Assembly: GCA_037954235.1 (NCBI GenBank)
Contig: JBBMOA010000020.1
Location: forward strand, 16,584,677-16,648,676
Length of the DNA: 64,000 bases
Origin: Aulostomus chinensis
Lineage: Eukaryota > Chordata > Actinopteri > Syngnathiformes > Aulostomidae
Direction: 5' to 3'
Made by a program: the position numbers and the translations under genes. This document shows, piece by piece, positions 47,921-60,502 of this stretch. How positions within the stretch are numbered: the stretch's first letter is position 1; every line of letters starts with the position of its first letter. The notes under the pieces were generated by a model. That model had not been told where the DNA came from and made no database searches. It worked only from the letters and a program-made list of their open reading frames with translations.

Positions 47921-48469
47921 GACGAAATCAAGATGCTTCCTTGGTAGGATTGGCTGGTAGAAAGGAAGTGGATTTCTGTTTGTATGTTGTTTGATGATGG
48001 TGAAGCAGGGAGGTCTTATACATCCCCTGTAGTTTCAGTCAGTGTGGGACATGACTGGGATCACAGGACCCTGATCTCCTTCACAACTGTCGAGACGACT
48101 GAGGTCTGTGATGGCTGTGAAGGTCATGACTCAGAAATGCTGTGATGTCAGAAGCTCCAGTGGTGGCCGGTACCATGTGGTACGACTGAGTACAGCTTCC
48201 TTTTTTTTTGTTTCTTGTTTTTTTAACGTTTAACGTTACTTCTCAGACATAGAGAGTGGGGTTTCTACAAAATGTATTCTGAACTACATTGACACCTTTT
48301 GTTTTCCTTTGTTTTTATGATGGGTCCAAGAGCTTGGGGCAGGGAAAAAAGCCAAAACTCAGAAAAGAGTTGTCATTTTTTCTTAGAAGTGGTTCATTAA
48401 TGCATAAAATACATTAATTCCCACACATATGACATTCAAAGCACGACTGTGTTTTAAATGGTTGCTAAG

Positions 48470-49227
48470 AATTGCACATTACTCATACAAATGACAAGTT
48501 TACAGTATTTCCTTATTTAATTTTGCTCCATATTCTGGCACATTGTAGATTTTAATTTTATGGTTATTTTATTTAATTTTTGTATTTTTTGTACTTTTAT
48601 ATTGCTGCTGCAATAAGAGAATTTCCCAGTTTGGGACAAATAAAGTACCTATCTTATCTTATCTTATCTTATCTCCAGATTTACATAAATGTTCAATTGC
48701 TCGCAGTGTGACTTTGAAGTGCTGTATGTCTGCAAGTTTTCTACTTAAAAGTTAAAAGCTTAAAACTTGGTTTCGGGTCGAAAACTTGCACCAAGGCCTT
48801 CAGAGGAAAAAGACGTTACAGCGGAGCAGCGCCAGGACAAAGAGGTACCGTCACAGGAACTGTGAAATACGCGAGAGTGACTGGTAATAATTCCTTATGT
48901 GTCAAACCTTGTAGATTGAACATTAAAATTAAATTTGTTAAAAATGTTTGGGCTTGAAAACAGGTTTTGATCTTTGGTTTCATTTACTGATATTGTACTT
49001 ATTTTTTTTAATCTGCAAAAGTTTGAACTTTGAGAGTGTTTGAATAAGAGCGAACTGTGAGAAAATGTTAATGCCTGCCTGAGAAAAGTGTATAAAAGTG
49101 TGTGGGTAGGGGTTTTACGGCCTTAAAACATGTATAATAGTAAAAAATAAAGCTGATTACTTGGCGGATTTCGTCTATTGCGGGTTATTTTTAGAACGTA
49201 TCCCCCACGATAAACGAGGGACCACAG
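48470..49227. mobile_element. Unit 8: transposon-derived block
   Basis: Same composite, ending gagggaccacag|TA. Confidence 0.55.
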
Positions 49228-49399
49228 TATTGCATATTGTAAAAAGTGGAGCATTGTATTGCATTCTCTGATAGGACCACTGGGTGCCGCCAAAGTCAGT
49301 AATCTTCAATTGTGGTTACTAAAGTACATAATCACTGGGAAAAATGTTGCTTTCTTGAAATATTTTCACCCCTGAATGAAGAATAAACTTCAACTAAGG

Positions 49400-50258
49400 T
49401 AGGGCTGTAATCTCCCAGTCGACTGGTCGATATATTCGTCAATACGTCCTGGTTCGACCAAAATGCTAATAGTTCGATTTTTTTAACCACGTTAATTTCG
49501 TCAGAAGGAATGAACCATATTGTAATGGGGGTTTTGTCAAAGCACCCCTCTTTCTCAGACAACAATCAATCTTTGAACACCCCCCTTTGTTTTGCTATTT
49601 TGGACTCGCCCGACCCGCTAGAGACAGACAGACTGAAGAGTACTAGAAGGCCGACGTCTGGTGGTTTGATGAATGTATACTTAATTTTGATGGTTTCATT
49701 TATAGTCAGTCCTCGGCCATCATGTCAAAGACATCTGCAGTGTGGCAGCATTTCATGAAAATAGATAATGGAAAAAAAGTCGAATGCAAGTTTGCAAACA
49801 ACAGTTTTCATGTCACAGCTCCACTACAAACACGACGGCGTATCACCTAAAAACGGTAAGCTAACGTGTCCACCTTAGGTTGCCCCGTCAGTTTTGAGTA
49901 TATGAACATATCAGAATTGATATTTCAATGTTTCAGTCTAATAATTGTTTTGTTTTAATTGTAAAAATTCTTACCGTGAACTTGCCTTTTGCTTGAGCGT
50001 AAAGTTTTAATTTAAAAGTCTGTTTGTGTCTCAGCCGCAATGCTGAGCTCCTGTGTTGAGTCTCGCTCTGTGCGCAGGACAAATGATTGTGTCGCTCAAT
50101 TATTATGACGTGACGAAAACAATTGTCTACATATTCCTCAACAGGTTTTGTGTTGTTAGTTGACACAGTATATTTTTCATATATAAAATTAGTCGATTTT
50201 TAGTCGAAATTTGAGGGCTTCAGTCGACCAAGAATTTCTTTGGTTGATTACAGCCCAA
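49400..50258 (+). mobile_element. Unit 8: non-autonomous hAT-like element
   Basis: 859 bp. The internal aacaacag variant matches units 1, 6, 9 and 10. Confidence 0.75.
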
Positions 50259-50798
50259 GGGATCTGTCCTGCCATCTGTACTTGATGTCTGTTGCTGCAG
50301 AAGCGACGCAGTGACTGGCTGATGGCCGTTTGTTTACAATTACAAGGATGTCATCACGATAAATCATTAACATTGGAAGAGGCTGAGTTATTTCTAAGGC
50401 CTCAATGAGTCTCATTGCAAAGTAAGGTCTGACGAGGATCATGTCAGAGGGTGGTTGTTGTTTATTTAAGGCTTTTTAAAGACATATTTCATGAAAAAAT
50501 GCATCAAATTAATTTACCTAACACAAACACAACACACTCATTGCTCATTTTCTAATATTTAGTTATGTATTTCAACAGAGGAAAAAGAACATATTAAAAA
50601 ATACAAAATATTAAAATAATTCCGAGATGCAGTTTCTTTCTAAATGTCATACATTTTTTAATAGGGACATCACATTTCAATGAAAAAATGTACATCTTTA
50701 ATGGAGACATGGACAGTGGAGAAAAATTCCATTGTTGTGATCACTTCCTGGTGGTTGACAAGCCGTCAGCTGCTGCCTGTTCTCACTTCATCGCGACC

Positions 50799-51747
50799 GT
50801 GAGCCTCCGTCACGTCAATCATCAGAACAGTAGTCCTCCCCGATGAAGTCTCTGGGTCTCCTGCAACTTCTCTACTCAGGACGCCATCAGTTCCTTCTAC
50901 CAGGTATTGTCTGGTTGCTGCTGGTTTGATCCCCTGTATTATAGCCTCACTCCACTGGTCGTCCGCTCATGCCAGTCACCAGGTTTCCTGAGGGGCCTCC
51001 ACGTTTGGTCATTCTCCTCCTTGATGCTCAGAAAAGTCTCATCACCCCCCTGCCCTGTTCCACTGATGTTCTTCTCGGTGGGTCCAAGTCATTCTTGATT
51101 TATTCTGACATTCTTTTTTCCTGCTCCCTTTTGTAGAGTGGAGGATCATCCTTGTTGTTATCGTCCATAATCCGATCAGGTAACATTGGCTTCGGAGCCA
51201 GGACAGGGCAAATAGGTCCGATTGTTCAGTCCGTTATTAATATCACTTCCTGGTGCTTGAGATGTCATCAGCTCCTGCTGTTTTCACCACCGCCGCCATC
51301 GTGAACCACCGTCACGTCAATCATCAGAACAGTAGTCCTCCCCAATGAAGTCTCTGGGTCTCCTGCAGCTTCTCTACTCAGGACGCCATCAGTTCCTTCT
51401 ATCAGGTGTTGTCTGGTGGCTGCTGGTTTATCCCCATTATTACAGTCTCACTCCAGTGGTTATCCGCTCATGCCAGTCACCAGGTTTCCTGAGGGGCCTC
51501 CACGTTTGGTCATTCTCCTCCTTGATGCTCAGAAAAGTTTCATCATCCCCCTGCCCTGTTCCACTGATGTTCTTCTTGGTGGGTCCAAGTCATTCTTGAT
51601 TTATTCTGAAATTCTTTTTTCCTGCTCCCTTTTATAGAGTGGAGGATCATCCTTGTTGTAATCGTCCATAATCCGATCAGGTAAAATTGGCTTCGGAGCC
51701 AGGACAGGGCAAATAGGTCCGATTGTTCAGTCCGTCATTAATATCAC
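50799..51747 (-). pseudogene. Unit 9: decayed partial copies A and B
   Basis: Both copies are present. B shares the private ttatccccattattacag with unit 1 although the two units are 38 kb apart. Confidence 0.85.
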
Positions 51748-51784
51748 TTCCTGGTGGTTGAGATGTCATCAGCAGTTGCTGCTG

Positions 51785-52729
51785 TCACCTCCGCCGCCAT
51801 CGTGAACCACCATCACGTCGATGAACAGGACGGTAGTCGTCCCTGATGAGGTCACTGGGCCTCCTGTCTCTTCTCTCATCAGGTCGCCACCAGTCACTTG
51901 TGTCCGCTGTCATCTGGCGGCTCCTGTTGTGATCTGCCATCCTGTAGCGGCCACCATCAGAGCCTCTGGCCTTCTCTGGATGATTCCAACCACCATCTTC
52001 CTTGTAATGGTGGCGATTGTGATTAAAGTTCTCCCATCGAGAACTCACCCCCTCATCTGTCTCGGGTCTCCACCAGTCACTGGCTTCGCACCGCGATTGG
52101 CGACTTTGCCAGCTGTTGCTATGGTGAGGCCTTGACCTGTCTTGACTGGTCACCCGCTCATGCAGGACAGCGGGTCTACTGAGGGGCCTCCACATGCGTT
52201 CACTCTCCCCCTCGGTCCTCAGAAAAGGCTTGTCATGCCTGCCTTGTGTTCCTCTGATGGACTCATGACTTAAGGGTGCAGAACGATGTTGGTCCTCGTC
52301 AATTTTGAAAAGCACACGGCGTTCCTTCTTTCCTTCGTTCTCTGCGTTCTTCGTTCTCCGGTGACGTAAAATTGGCTTCGGAGCCAGTTCGTCCCTGTTG
52401 ATGTCAGGATGAGACAAAATGGCCTGATTAGTCAGTCCAATGTTTTGTTGCTCCAATGGGTCACTCTGGCTGAGTGAATTCCCAGGAGGGGTCGGTCCAG
52501 CCTCTTCCTGGTTTGGGGTTCGCTGGGCGATTGAATTGCCAGGAGAGGTCAGTCCAACCTCCTGTGGCTCGGGCTCAGCATTTTGATGACCAATTTGCCC
52601 ATTCTGGATCAAAAAGCTCATCAGCCTCAGGGTTTGCCGTTTTCGCTTCCCTGGCTTCTGACTGTATGTTTCATAGTCCATGTCAGGCTCCAGAGGATCT
52701 TCATCGTATTCGTCACCTGAGTACCACAT
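51785..52729 (-). CDS. Array gene copy 9, 314 aa
   Basis: Alpha type, almost the same protein as copy 1: two 19-residue repeats, RRTKN, SRPAVLH, HNRHH and RRR end. Private change RHDKPFL for RHDEPFL. RRVLF intact. TATA-like box at 52824-52831. Confidence 0.65.
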   Translation of the reverse strand: MWYSGDEYDEDPLEPDMDYETYSQKPGKRKRQTLRLMSFLIQNGQIGHQNAEPEPQEVGLTSPGNSIAQRTPNQEEAGPTPPGNSLSQSDPLEQQNIGLTNQAILSHPDINRDELAPKPILRHRRTKNAENEGKKERRVLFKIDEDQHRSAPLSHESIRGTQGRHDKPFLRTEGESERMWRPLSRPAVLHERVTSQDRSRPHHSNSWQSRQSRCEASDWWRPETDEGVSSRWENFNHNRHHYKEDGGWNHPEKARGSDGGRYRMADHNRSRQMTADTSDWWRPDERRDRRPSDLIRDDYRPVHRRDGGSRWRRR

Positions 52730-53276
52730 GACGAAATCAAGATGCTTCCTTGGTAGGATTGGCTGGTAGAAAGGAAGTGTATTTCTGTTTGTATGTTGTT
52801 TGATGATGGTGAAGCAGGGAGGTCTTATACATCCCCTGTAGTTTCAGTCAGTGTGGGACATGACTGGGATCACAGGACCCTGATCTCCTTCACAACTGTC
52901 GAGACGACTGAGGTCTGTGATGGCTGTGAAGGTCATGACTCAGAAATGCTGTGATGTCAGAAGCTCCAGTGGTGGCCGGTACCATGTGGTACGACTGAGT
53001 ACAGCTTCCTTTTTTTTTGTATTTTTTTTTTAACGTTTAACGTTACTTCTCAGACATAGAGAGTGGGGTTTCTACAAAATGTATTCTGAACTACATTGAC
53101 ACCTTTTGTTTTCCTTTGTTTTTATGATGGGTCCAAGAGCTTGGAGCAGGGAAAAAAGCCAAAACTCAGAAAAGAGTTGTCATTTTTTCTTAGAAGTGGT
53201 TCATTAATGCATAAAATACATTAATTCCCACACATATGACATTCAAAGCACGACTGTGTTTTAAATGGTTGCTAAG

Positions 53277-54034
53277 AATTGCACATTACTCATACAAATG
53301 ACAAGTTTACAGTATTTCCTTATTTAATTTTGCTCCATATTCTGGCACATTGTAGATTTTAATTTTATGGTTATTTTATTTAATTTTTGTATTTTTTGTA
53401 CTTTTATATTGCTGCTGCAATAAGAGAATTTCCCAGTTTGGGACAAATAAAGTACCTATCTTATCTTATCTTATCTTATCTCCAGATTTACATAAATGTT
53501 CAATTGCTCGCAGTGTGACTTTGAAGTGCTGTATGTCTGCAAGTTTTCTACTTAAAAGTTAAAAGCTTAAAACTTGGTTTCGGGTGGAAAACTTGCACCA
53601 AGGCCTTCAGAGGAAAAAGACGTTACAGCGGAGCAGCGCCAGGACAAAGAGGTACCGTCACAGGAACTGTGAAATACGCGAGAGTGACTGGTAATAATTC
53701 CTCATGTGTCAAACCTTGTAGATTGAACATTAAAATTAAATTTGTTAAAAATGTTTGGGCTTGAAAACAGGTTTTGATCTTTGGTTTCATTTACTGATAT
53801 TGTACTTATTTTTTTAAATCTGCAAAAGTTTGAACTTTGAGAGTGTTTGAATAAGAGCGAACTGTGAGAAAATGTTAATGCCTGCCTGAGAAAAGTGTAT
53901 AAAAGTGTGTGGGTAGGGGTTTTACGGCCTTAAAACATGTATAATAGTAAAAAATAAAGCTGATTACTTGGCGGATTTCGTCTATTGCGGGTTATTTTTA
54001 GAACGTATCCCCCACGATAAACGAGGGACCACAG
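53277..54034. mobile_element. Unit 9: transposon-derived block
   Basis: Same composite, ending gagggaccacag|TA. Confidence 0.55.
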
Positions 54035-54206
54035 TATTGCATATTGTAAAAAGTGGAGCATTGTATTGCATTCTCTGATAGGACCACTGGGTGCCGCCAA
54101 AGTCAGTAATCTTCAATTGTGGTTACTAAAGTACAAAATCACTGGGAAAAATGTTGCTTTCTTGAAATATTTTCACCCCTGAATGAAGAATAAACTTCAA
54201 CTAAGG

Positions 54207-55055
54207 TAGGGCTGTAATCTCCCAGTCGACTGGTCGATATATTCGTCAATACGTCCTGGTTCGACCAAAATGCTAATAGTTCGATTTTTTTAACCACGTT
54301 AATTTCGTCAGAAGGAATGTACCATATTGTAATGGGGGTTTTGTCAAAGCACCCCTCTTTCTCAGACAACAATCAATCTTTGAACACCCCCTTTGTTTTG
54401 CTATTTTGGACTCGCCCGACCCGCTTTAGACAGACAGACTGAAGAGGCCGACGTCTGGTGGTTTGATGAATGTATACTTAATTTTGATGGTTTCATTTAT
54501 AGTCAGTCCTCAGCCATCATGTCAAAGACATCTGCAGTGTGGCAGCATTTCATGAAAATAGATAATGGAAAAAAAGTCGAATGCAAGTTTGCAAACAACA
54601 GTTTTCATGTCACAGCTCCACTACAAACACGACGGCGTATCACCTAAAAACGGTAAGCTAACGTGTCCACCTTAGGTTGCCCCGTCAGTTTTGAGTATAT
54701 GAACATATCAGAATTGATATTTCAATGTTTCAGTCTAATAATTGTTTTGTTTTAATTGTAAAAATTCTTACCGTGAACTTGCCTTTTGCTTGAGCGTAAA
54801 GTTTTAATTTAAAAGTCTGTTTGTGTCTCAGCCGCAATGCTGAGCTCCTGTGTTGAGTCTCGCTCTGTGCGCAGGACAAATGATAGTGTCGCTCAATTAT
54901 TATGACGTGACGAAAACAATTGTCTACATATTCCTCAACAGGTTTTGTGTTGATAGTTGACACAGTATAATTTTCATATATAAAATTAGTCGATTTTTAG
55001 TCGAAATTTGAGGGCTTCAGTCGACCAAGAATTTCTTTGGTTGATTACAGCCCAA
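54207..55055 (+). mobile_element. Unit 9: non-autonomous hAT-like element
   Basis: 849 bp. A 9-base deletion (gaagaggccgac for gaagagtaccagaaggccgac, about 54440) is shared with unit 10. Confidence 0.75.
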
Positions 55056-55595
55056 GGGATCTGTCCTGCCATCTGTGCTTGATGTCTGTTGCTGCAGAAG
55101 CGACGCAGTGACTGGCTGATGGCCGTTTGTTTACAATTACAAGGACGTCATCACGTTAAATCATGAACATTGGAAGAGGCTGAGTTATTTCTAAGGCCTC
55201 AATGAGCCTCTTTGCAAAGTAAGGTCTGACGAGGATCATGTCGGAGGGTGGTTGTTGTTTTATTTAAGGCTTTTTAAAGACATATTTCATGAAAAAATGC
55301 ATCAAATTAATTTACCTAACACAAACACATCACACTCATTGCTCATTCTCTAATATTTAGTTATGTATTTCAACAGGGGAAAAAGAACATATTAAAAAAT
55401 ACAACATATTAAAATAATTCCGAGATTCAGTTTCTTTCTAAATGTCATCCATTTTTTAATAGGGACATCACATTTCAATGAAAAAATGTACATCTTTAAT
55501 GGAGACATGGACAGTGGAGAAAAATTCCATTGTTGTGATCACTTGTTGGTGGTTGACAAGCCGTCAGCTGCTGCCTGTTCTCACTCCATCACGGC

Positions 55596-56546
55596 CGTGA
55601 GCCTCCGTCACGTCAATCATTAGAACAATAGTCCTCCCCAATGAAGTCTCTGGGTCTCCTGCAGCTTCTCTACTCAGGACGCCATCAGTTCCTTCTATCA
55701 GGTGTTGTCTGGTGGCTGCTGGTTTGATCCCCTGTATTATCGCCTCACTCCACTGGTCGTCCGCTCATGCCAGTCACCAGGTTTCCTGAGGGGCCTCCAC
55801 ATTTGGTCATTCTCCTCCTTGATGCTCAGAAAAGTCTCATCACCCCCCTGCCCTGTTCCACTGATGTTCTTCTCGGTGGGTCCAAGTCATTCTTGATTTA
55901 TTCTGACATTCTTTTTTCCTGCTCCCTTTTGTAGAGTGGAGGATCATCCTTGTTGTTATCGTCCATTATCCGATCAGGTAACATTGGCTTCGGAGCCAGG
56001 ACAGGGCAAATAGGTCCGATTGTTCAGTCCGTTATTAACATCACTTCCTGGTGCTTGAGATGTCATCAGCTCCTGCTGTTTTCACCACCGCCGCCATCGT
56101 GAACCACCGTCACGTCAATCATCAGAACAGTAGTCCTCCCCAATGAAGTCTCTGGGTCTCCTGCAGCTTCTCTACTCAGGACGCCATCAGTTCCTTCTAT
56201 CAGGTGATGTCTGGTGGCTGCTGGTTCTATCCCCTGTATTATAGTCTCACTCCAGTGGTCATCCGCTCATGCCAGTCACCAGGTTTCCTGAGGGGCCTCC
56301 ACGTTTGGTCATTCTCCTCCTTGATGCTCAGAAAAGTCTCATCACCCCCCTGCCCTGTTCCACTGATGTTCTTCTTGGTGGGTCCAAGCCATTCTTGATT
56401 TATTCTGAAATTCTTTTTTCCTGCTCCCTTTTATAGAGTGGAGGATCATCCTTGTTGTTATCGTCCATAAGCCGATCAGGTAACATTGGCTTCGGAGCCA
56501 GGACAGGGCAAATAGGTCCGATTGTTCAGTCCGTCATTAATATCAC
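55596..56546 (-). pseudogene. Unit 10: decayed partial copies A and B
   Basis: Both copies are present. B carries gtgatgtctggtgg and tggttctatcccc. Confidence 0.85.
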
Positions 56547-56583
56547 TTCCTGGTGGTTAAGATGTCATCAGCTGTTGCTGTTG

Positions 56584-57633
56584 TCACCACCGCCGCCATC
56601 GTGAACCACCATCACGTCGATGAACAGGACGGTAGTCGTCCCTGATGAGGTTACTGGGCCTCCTGTCTCTTCTCTCATCAGGTCGCCACCAGTCACTTGT
56701 GTCCGCTGTCATCTGGCGGCTCCTGTTTTGATCTGCCATCCTGTAGCGGCCACCATCAGAGCCTCTGGCCTTCTCGGGATGATTCCAACCACCATCTTCC
56801 TTGTAATGGTGGCGATCGTGATTAAAGTTCTCCCATCGAGAACTCACCCCCTCATCTGTCTCGGGTCTCCACCAGTCACTGGCTTCGCACCGTGATTGGC
56901 GACTTTGCCAGCTGTTGCTATGGTGAGGCCTTGACCTGTCTTGACTGGTCACCCGCTCATGCAGGACAGCAGTTCTACTGAGGGGCCTCCACATGCGTTC
57001 ACTCTCCCCCTCGATCCTCAGAAAAGGCTCGTCATGCCTGCCTTGTGTTCCTCTGATGGACTCATGACTTCTGGGGGCAGAACGGCGTTGGTCCTCGTCA
57101 ATTTTGAAAAGTACACGACGTTCCTTCTTTCCTTCGTTCTCTGCAATCCGGTGACGTAAAATTGGCTTCGGAGCCAGTTCGTCCCTTTTGATGTAAGGAT
57201 GAGACAAAATGGCCTGATTGGTCAGTCCATTGTTTTGTTGCTCCAATGGGTCACTCTGGCTGAGTGAATTCCCCGGAGGGGTCGGTCCAGCCTCTTCCTG
57301 GTTTGAGATTGGCTGGGCGATTGAATTGCCAGGAGAGGTCTGTCCAGCCTCTTCCTGGTTTGGGCTTGGCTGGGCGATTGAATTGCCAGGAGAGGTCAGT
57401 CCAGCCTCTTCCTGGTTTGGGGTTCGCTGGGCGATTGAATTGCCAGGAGAGGTCAGTCCAACCTCCTGTGGCTCGGGCTCAGCATTTTGATGACCAATTT
57501 GCCCATTCTGGATCAAAAAGCTCATCAGCCTCAGGGTCTGCCGTTTTCGCTTCCCTGGCTTCTGACTGTATGTTTCATAGTCCATGTCAGGCTCCAGAGG
57601 ATCTTCATCGTATTCGTCACCTGAGTACCACAT
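56584..57633 (-). CDS. Array gene copy 10, 349 aa (longest)
   Basis: Gamma type (RIEGESE, SRTAVLH, RPSNLIRDD) with four 19-residue repeats, the most in the array; the extra one includes AGLTSPGNSIAQPSPNQ. RRVLF and KPILR intact, RRW end. The neighbours on both sides are alpha-type, so subtype does not follow position. TATA-like box at 57728-57735. Confidence 0.65.
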   Translation of the reverse strand: MWYSGDEYDEDPLEPDMDYETYSQKPGKRKRQTLRLMSFLIQNGQIGHQNAEPEPQEVGLTSPGNSIAQRTPNQEEAGLTSPGNSIAQPSPNQEEAGQTSPGNSIAQPISNQEEAGPTPPGNSLSQSDPLEQQNNGLTNQAILSHPYIKRDELAPKPILRHRIAENEGKKERRVLFKIDEDQRRSAPRSHESIRGTQGRHDEPFLRIEGESERMWRPLSRTAVLHERVTSQDRSRPHHSNSWQSRQSRCEASDWWRPETDEGVSSRWENFNHDRHHYKEDGGWNHPEKARGSDGGRYRMADQNRSRQMTADTSDWWRPDERRDRRPSNLIRDDYRPVHRRDGGSRWRRW

Positions 57634-58180
57634 GACGAAATCAAGATGCTTCCTTGGTAGGATTGGCTGGTAGAAAGGAAGTGGATTTCTGTTTGTATGT
57701 TGTTTGATGATGGTGAAGCAGGGAGGTCTTATACATCCCCTGTAGTTTCAGTCAGTGTGGGACATGACTGGGATCACAGGACCCTGATCTCCTTCACAAC
57801 TGTCGAGACGACTGAGGTCTGTGATGGCTGTGAAGGTCATGACTCAGAAATGCTGTGATGTCAGAAGCTCCAGTGGTGGCCGGTACCATGTGGTACGACT
57901 GAGTACAGCTTCCTTTTTTTTTGTATTTTTTTTTTAACGTTTAACGTTACTTCTCAGACATAGAGAGTGGGGTTTCTACAAAATGTATTCTGAACTACAT
58001 TGACACCTTTTGTTTTCCTTTGTTTTTATGATGGGTCCAAGAGCTTGGGGCAGGGAAAAAAGCCAAAACTCAGAAAAGAGTTGTCATTTTTTCTTAGAAG
58101 TGGTTCATTAATGCATAAAATACATTAATTCCCACACATATGACATTCAAAGCACGACTGTGTTTTAAATGGTTGCTAAG

Positions 58181-58938
58181 AATTGCACATTACTCATACA
58201 AATGACAAGTTTACAGTATTTCCTTATTTAATTTTGCTCCATATTCTGGCACATTGTAGATTTTAATTTTATGGTTATTTTATTTAATTTTTGTATTTTT
58301 TGTACTTTTATATTGCTGCTGCAATAAGAGAATTTCCCAGTTTGGGACAAATAAAGTACCTATCTTATCTTATCTTATCTTATCTCCAGATTTACATAAA
58401 TGTTCAATTGCTCGCAGTGTGACTTTGAAGTGCTGTATGTCTGCAAGTTTTCTACTTAAAAGTTAAAAGCTTAAAACTTGGTTTCGGGTCGAAAACTTGC
58501 ACCAAGGCCTTCAGAGGAAAAAGACGTTACAGCGGAGCAGCGCCAGGACAAAGAGGTACCGTCACAGGAACTGTGAAATACGCGAGAGTTACTGGTAATA
58601 ATTCCTTATGTGTCAAACCTTGTAGATTGAACATGAAAATTAAATTTGTTAAAAATGTTTGGGCTTGAAAACAGGTTTTGATCTTTGGTTTCATTTACTG
58701 ATATTGTACTTATTTTTTTAAATCAGCAAAAGTTTGAACTTTGAGAGTGTTTGAAAAAGAGCGAACTGTGAGAAAATGTTAATGCCTGCCTGAGAAAAGT
58801 GTATAAAAGTGTGTGGGTAGGGGTTTTACGGCCTTAAAACATGTATAATAGTAAAAAATAAAGCTGATTACTTCGCGGATTTCGTCTATTGCGGGTTATT
58901 TTTAGAACGTATCCCCCACGATAAACGAGGGACCACAG
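58181..58938. mobile_element. Unit 10: transposon-derived block
   Basis: Same composite; the pogo-like part reads acttcgcggatttcg where the other units have acttggcggatttcg. Confidence 0.55.
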
Positions 58939-59110
58939 TATTGCATATTGTAAAAAGTGGAGCATTGTATTGCATTCTCTGATAGGACCACTGGGTGCCG
59001 CCAAAGTCAGTAATCTTCAATTGTGGTTACTAAAGTACATAATCACTGGGAAAAATGTTGCTTTCTTGAAATATTTTCACCCCTTAATGAAGAATAAACT
59101 TCAACTAAGG

Positions 59111-59960
59111 TAGGGCTGTAATCTCCCAGTCGACTGGTCGATATATTCGTCAATACGTCCTGGTTCGACCAAAATGCTAATAGTTCGATTTTTTTAACCA
59201 CGTTAATTTCGTCAGAAGGAATGTACCAAATTGTAGTGGGGGTGTTGTCAAAGCACCCCTGTTTCTCAGACAACAATCAATCTTTGAACACCCCCCTTTG
59301 TTTTGCTATTTTGGACTCGCCCGACCCGCTTGAGACAGACAGACTGAAGAGGCCGACGTCTGGTGGTTTGATGAATGTATACTTAATTTTGATGGTTTCA
59401 TTTATAGTCAGTCCTCGGCCATCATGTCAAAGACATCTGCAGTGTGGCAGCATTTCATGAAAATAGATAATGGAAAAAAAGTCGAATGCAAGTTTGCAAA
59501 CAACAGTTTTCATGTCACAGCTCCACTACAAACACGACGGCGTATCACCTAAGAACGGTAAGCTAACGTGTCCACCTTAGGTTGCCCCGTCAGTTTTGAG
59601 TATATGAACATATCAGAATTGATATTTCAATGTTTCAGTCTAATAATTGTTTTGTTTTAATTGTAAAAATTCTTACCGTGAACTTGCCTTTTGCTTGAGC
59701 GTAAAGTTTTAATTTAAAAGTCTGTTTGTGTCTCAGCCGCAATGCTGAGCTCCTGTGTTGAGTCTCGCTCTGTGCGCAGGACAAATGATTGTGTCGCTCA
59801 ATTATTATGACGTGACGAAAACAATTGTCTACATATTCCTCAGCAGGTTTTGTGTTGATAGTTGACACAGTATATTTTTCATATATAAAATTAGTCGATT
59901 TTTAGTCGAAATTTGAGGGCTTCAGTCGACCAAGAATTTCTTTGGTTGATTACAGCCCAA
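59111..59960 (+). mobile_element. Unit 10: non-autonomous hAT-like element
   Basis: 850 bp with the same 9-base deletion as unit 9; inverted ends intact. Confidence 0.75.
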
Positions 59961-60502
59961 GGGATCTGTCCTGCCATCTGTACTTGATGTCTGTTGCTGC
60001 AGAAGCGACGCAGTGACTGGCTGTTGGCCGTTTGTTTACAATTACAAGGACGTCATCACGATGAATCATTAACATTGGAAGAGGCTGAGTTATTTCTAAG
60101 GCCTCAATGAGTCTCATTGCAAAGTAAGGTCTGACGAGGATCATGTCAGAGGGTGGTTGTTGTTTTATTTAAGGCTTTTTAAAGACATATTTCATGAAAA
60201 AAAAGCATCAAATTAATTTACCTAACACAAACACAACACACTCATTGCTCATTCTCTAATATTTAGTTACGTATTTCAACAGAGGAAAAAGAACATCTTA
60301 AAAAATATAATACATCAAAATAATTCCGAGATGCAGTTTCTTTCTAAATGTCATACATTTTTGAATAGGGACATCACATTTCAATGAAAGAATGTACATC
60401 TTTAATGGAGACATGGACAGTGGAGAAAAATTCCATTGTTGTGATCACTTCCTGGTGGTTGACAAGCCGTCAGCTGCTGCCTGTTCTCACTCCATCACGG
60501 CC

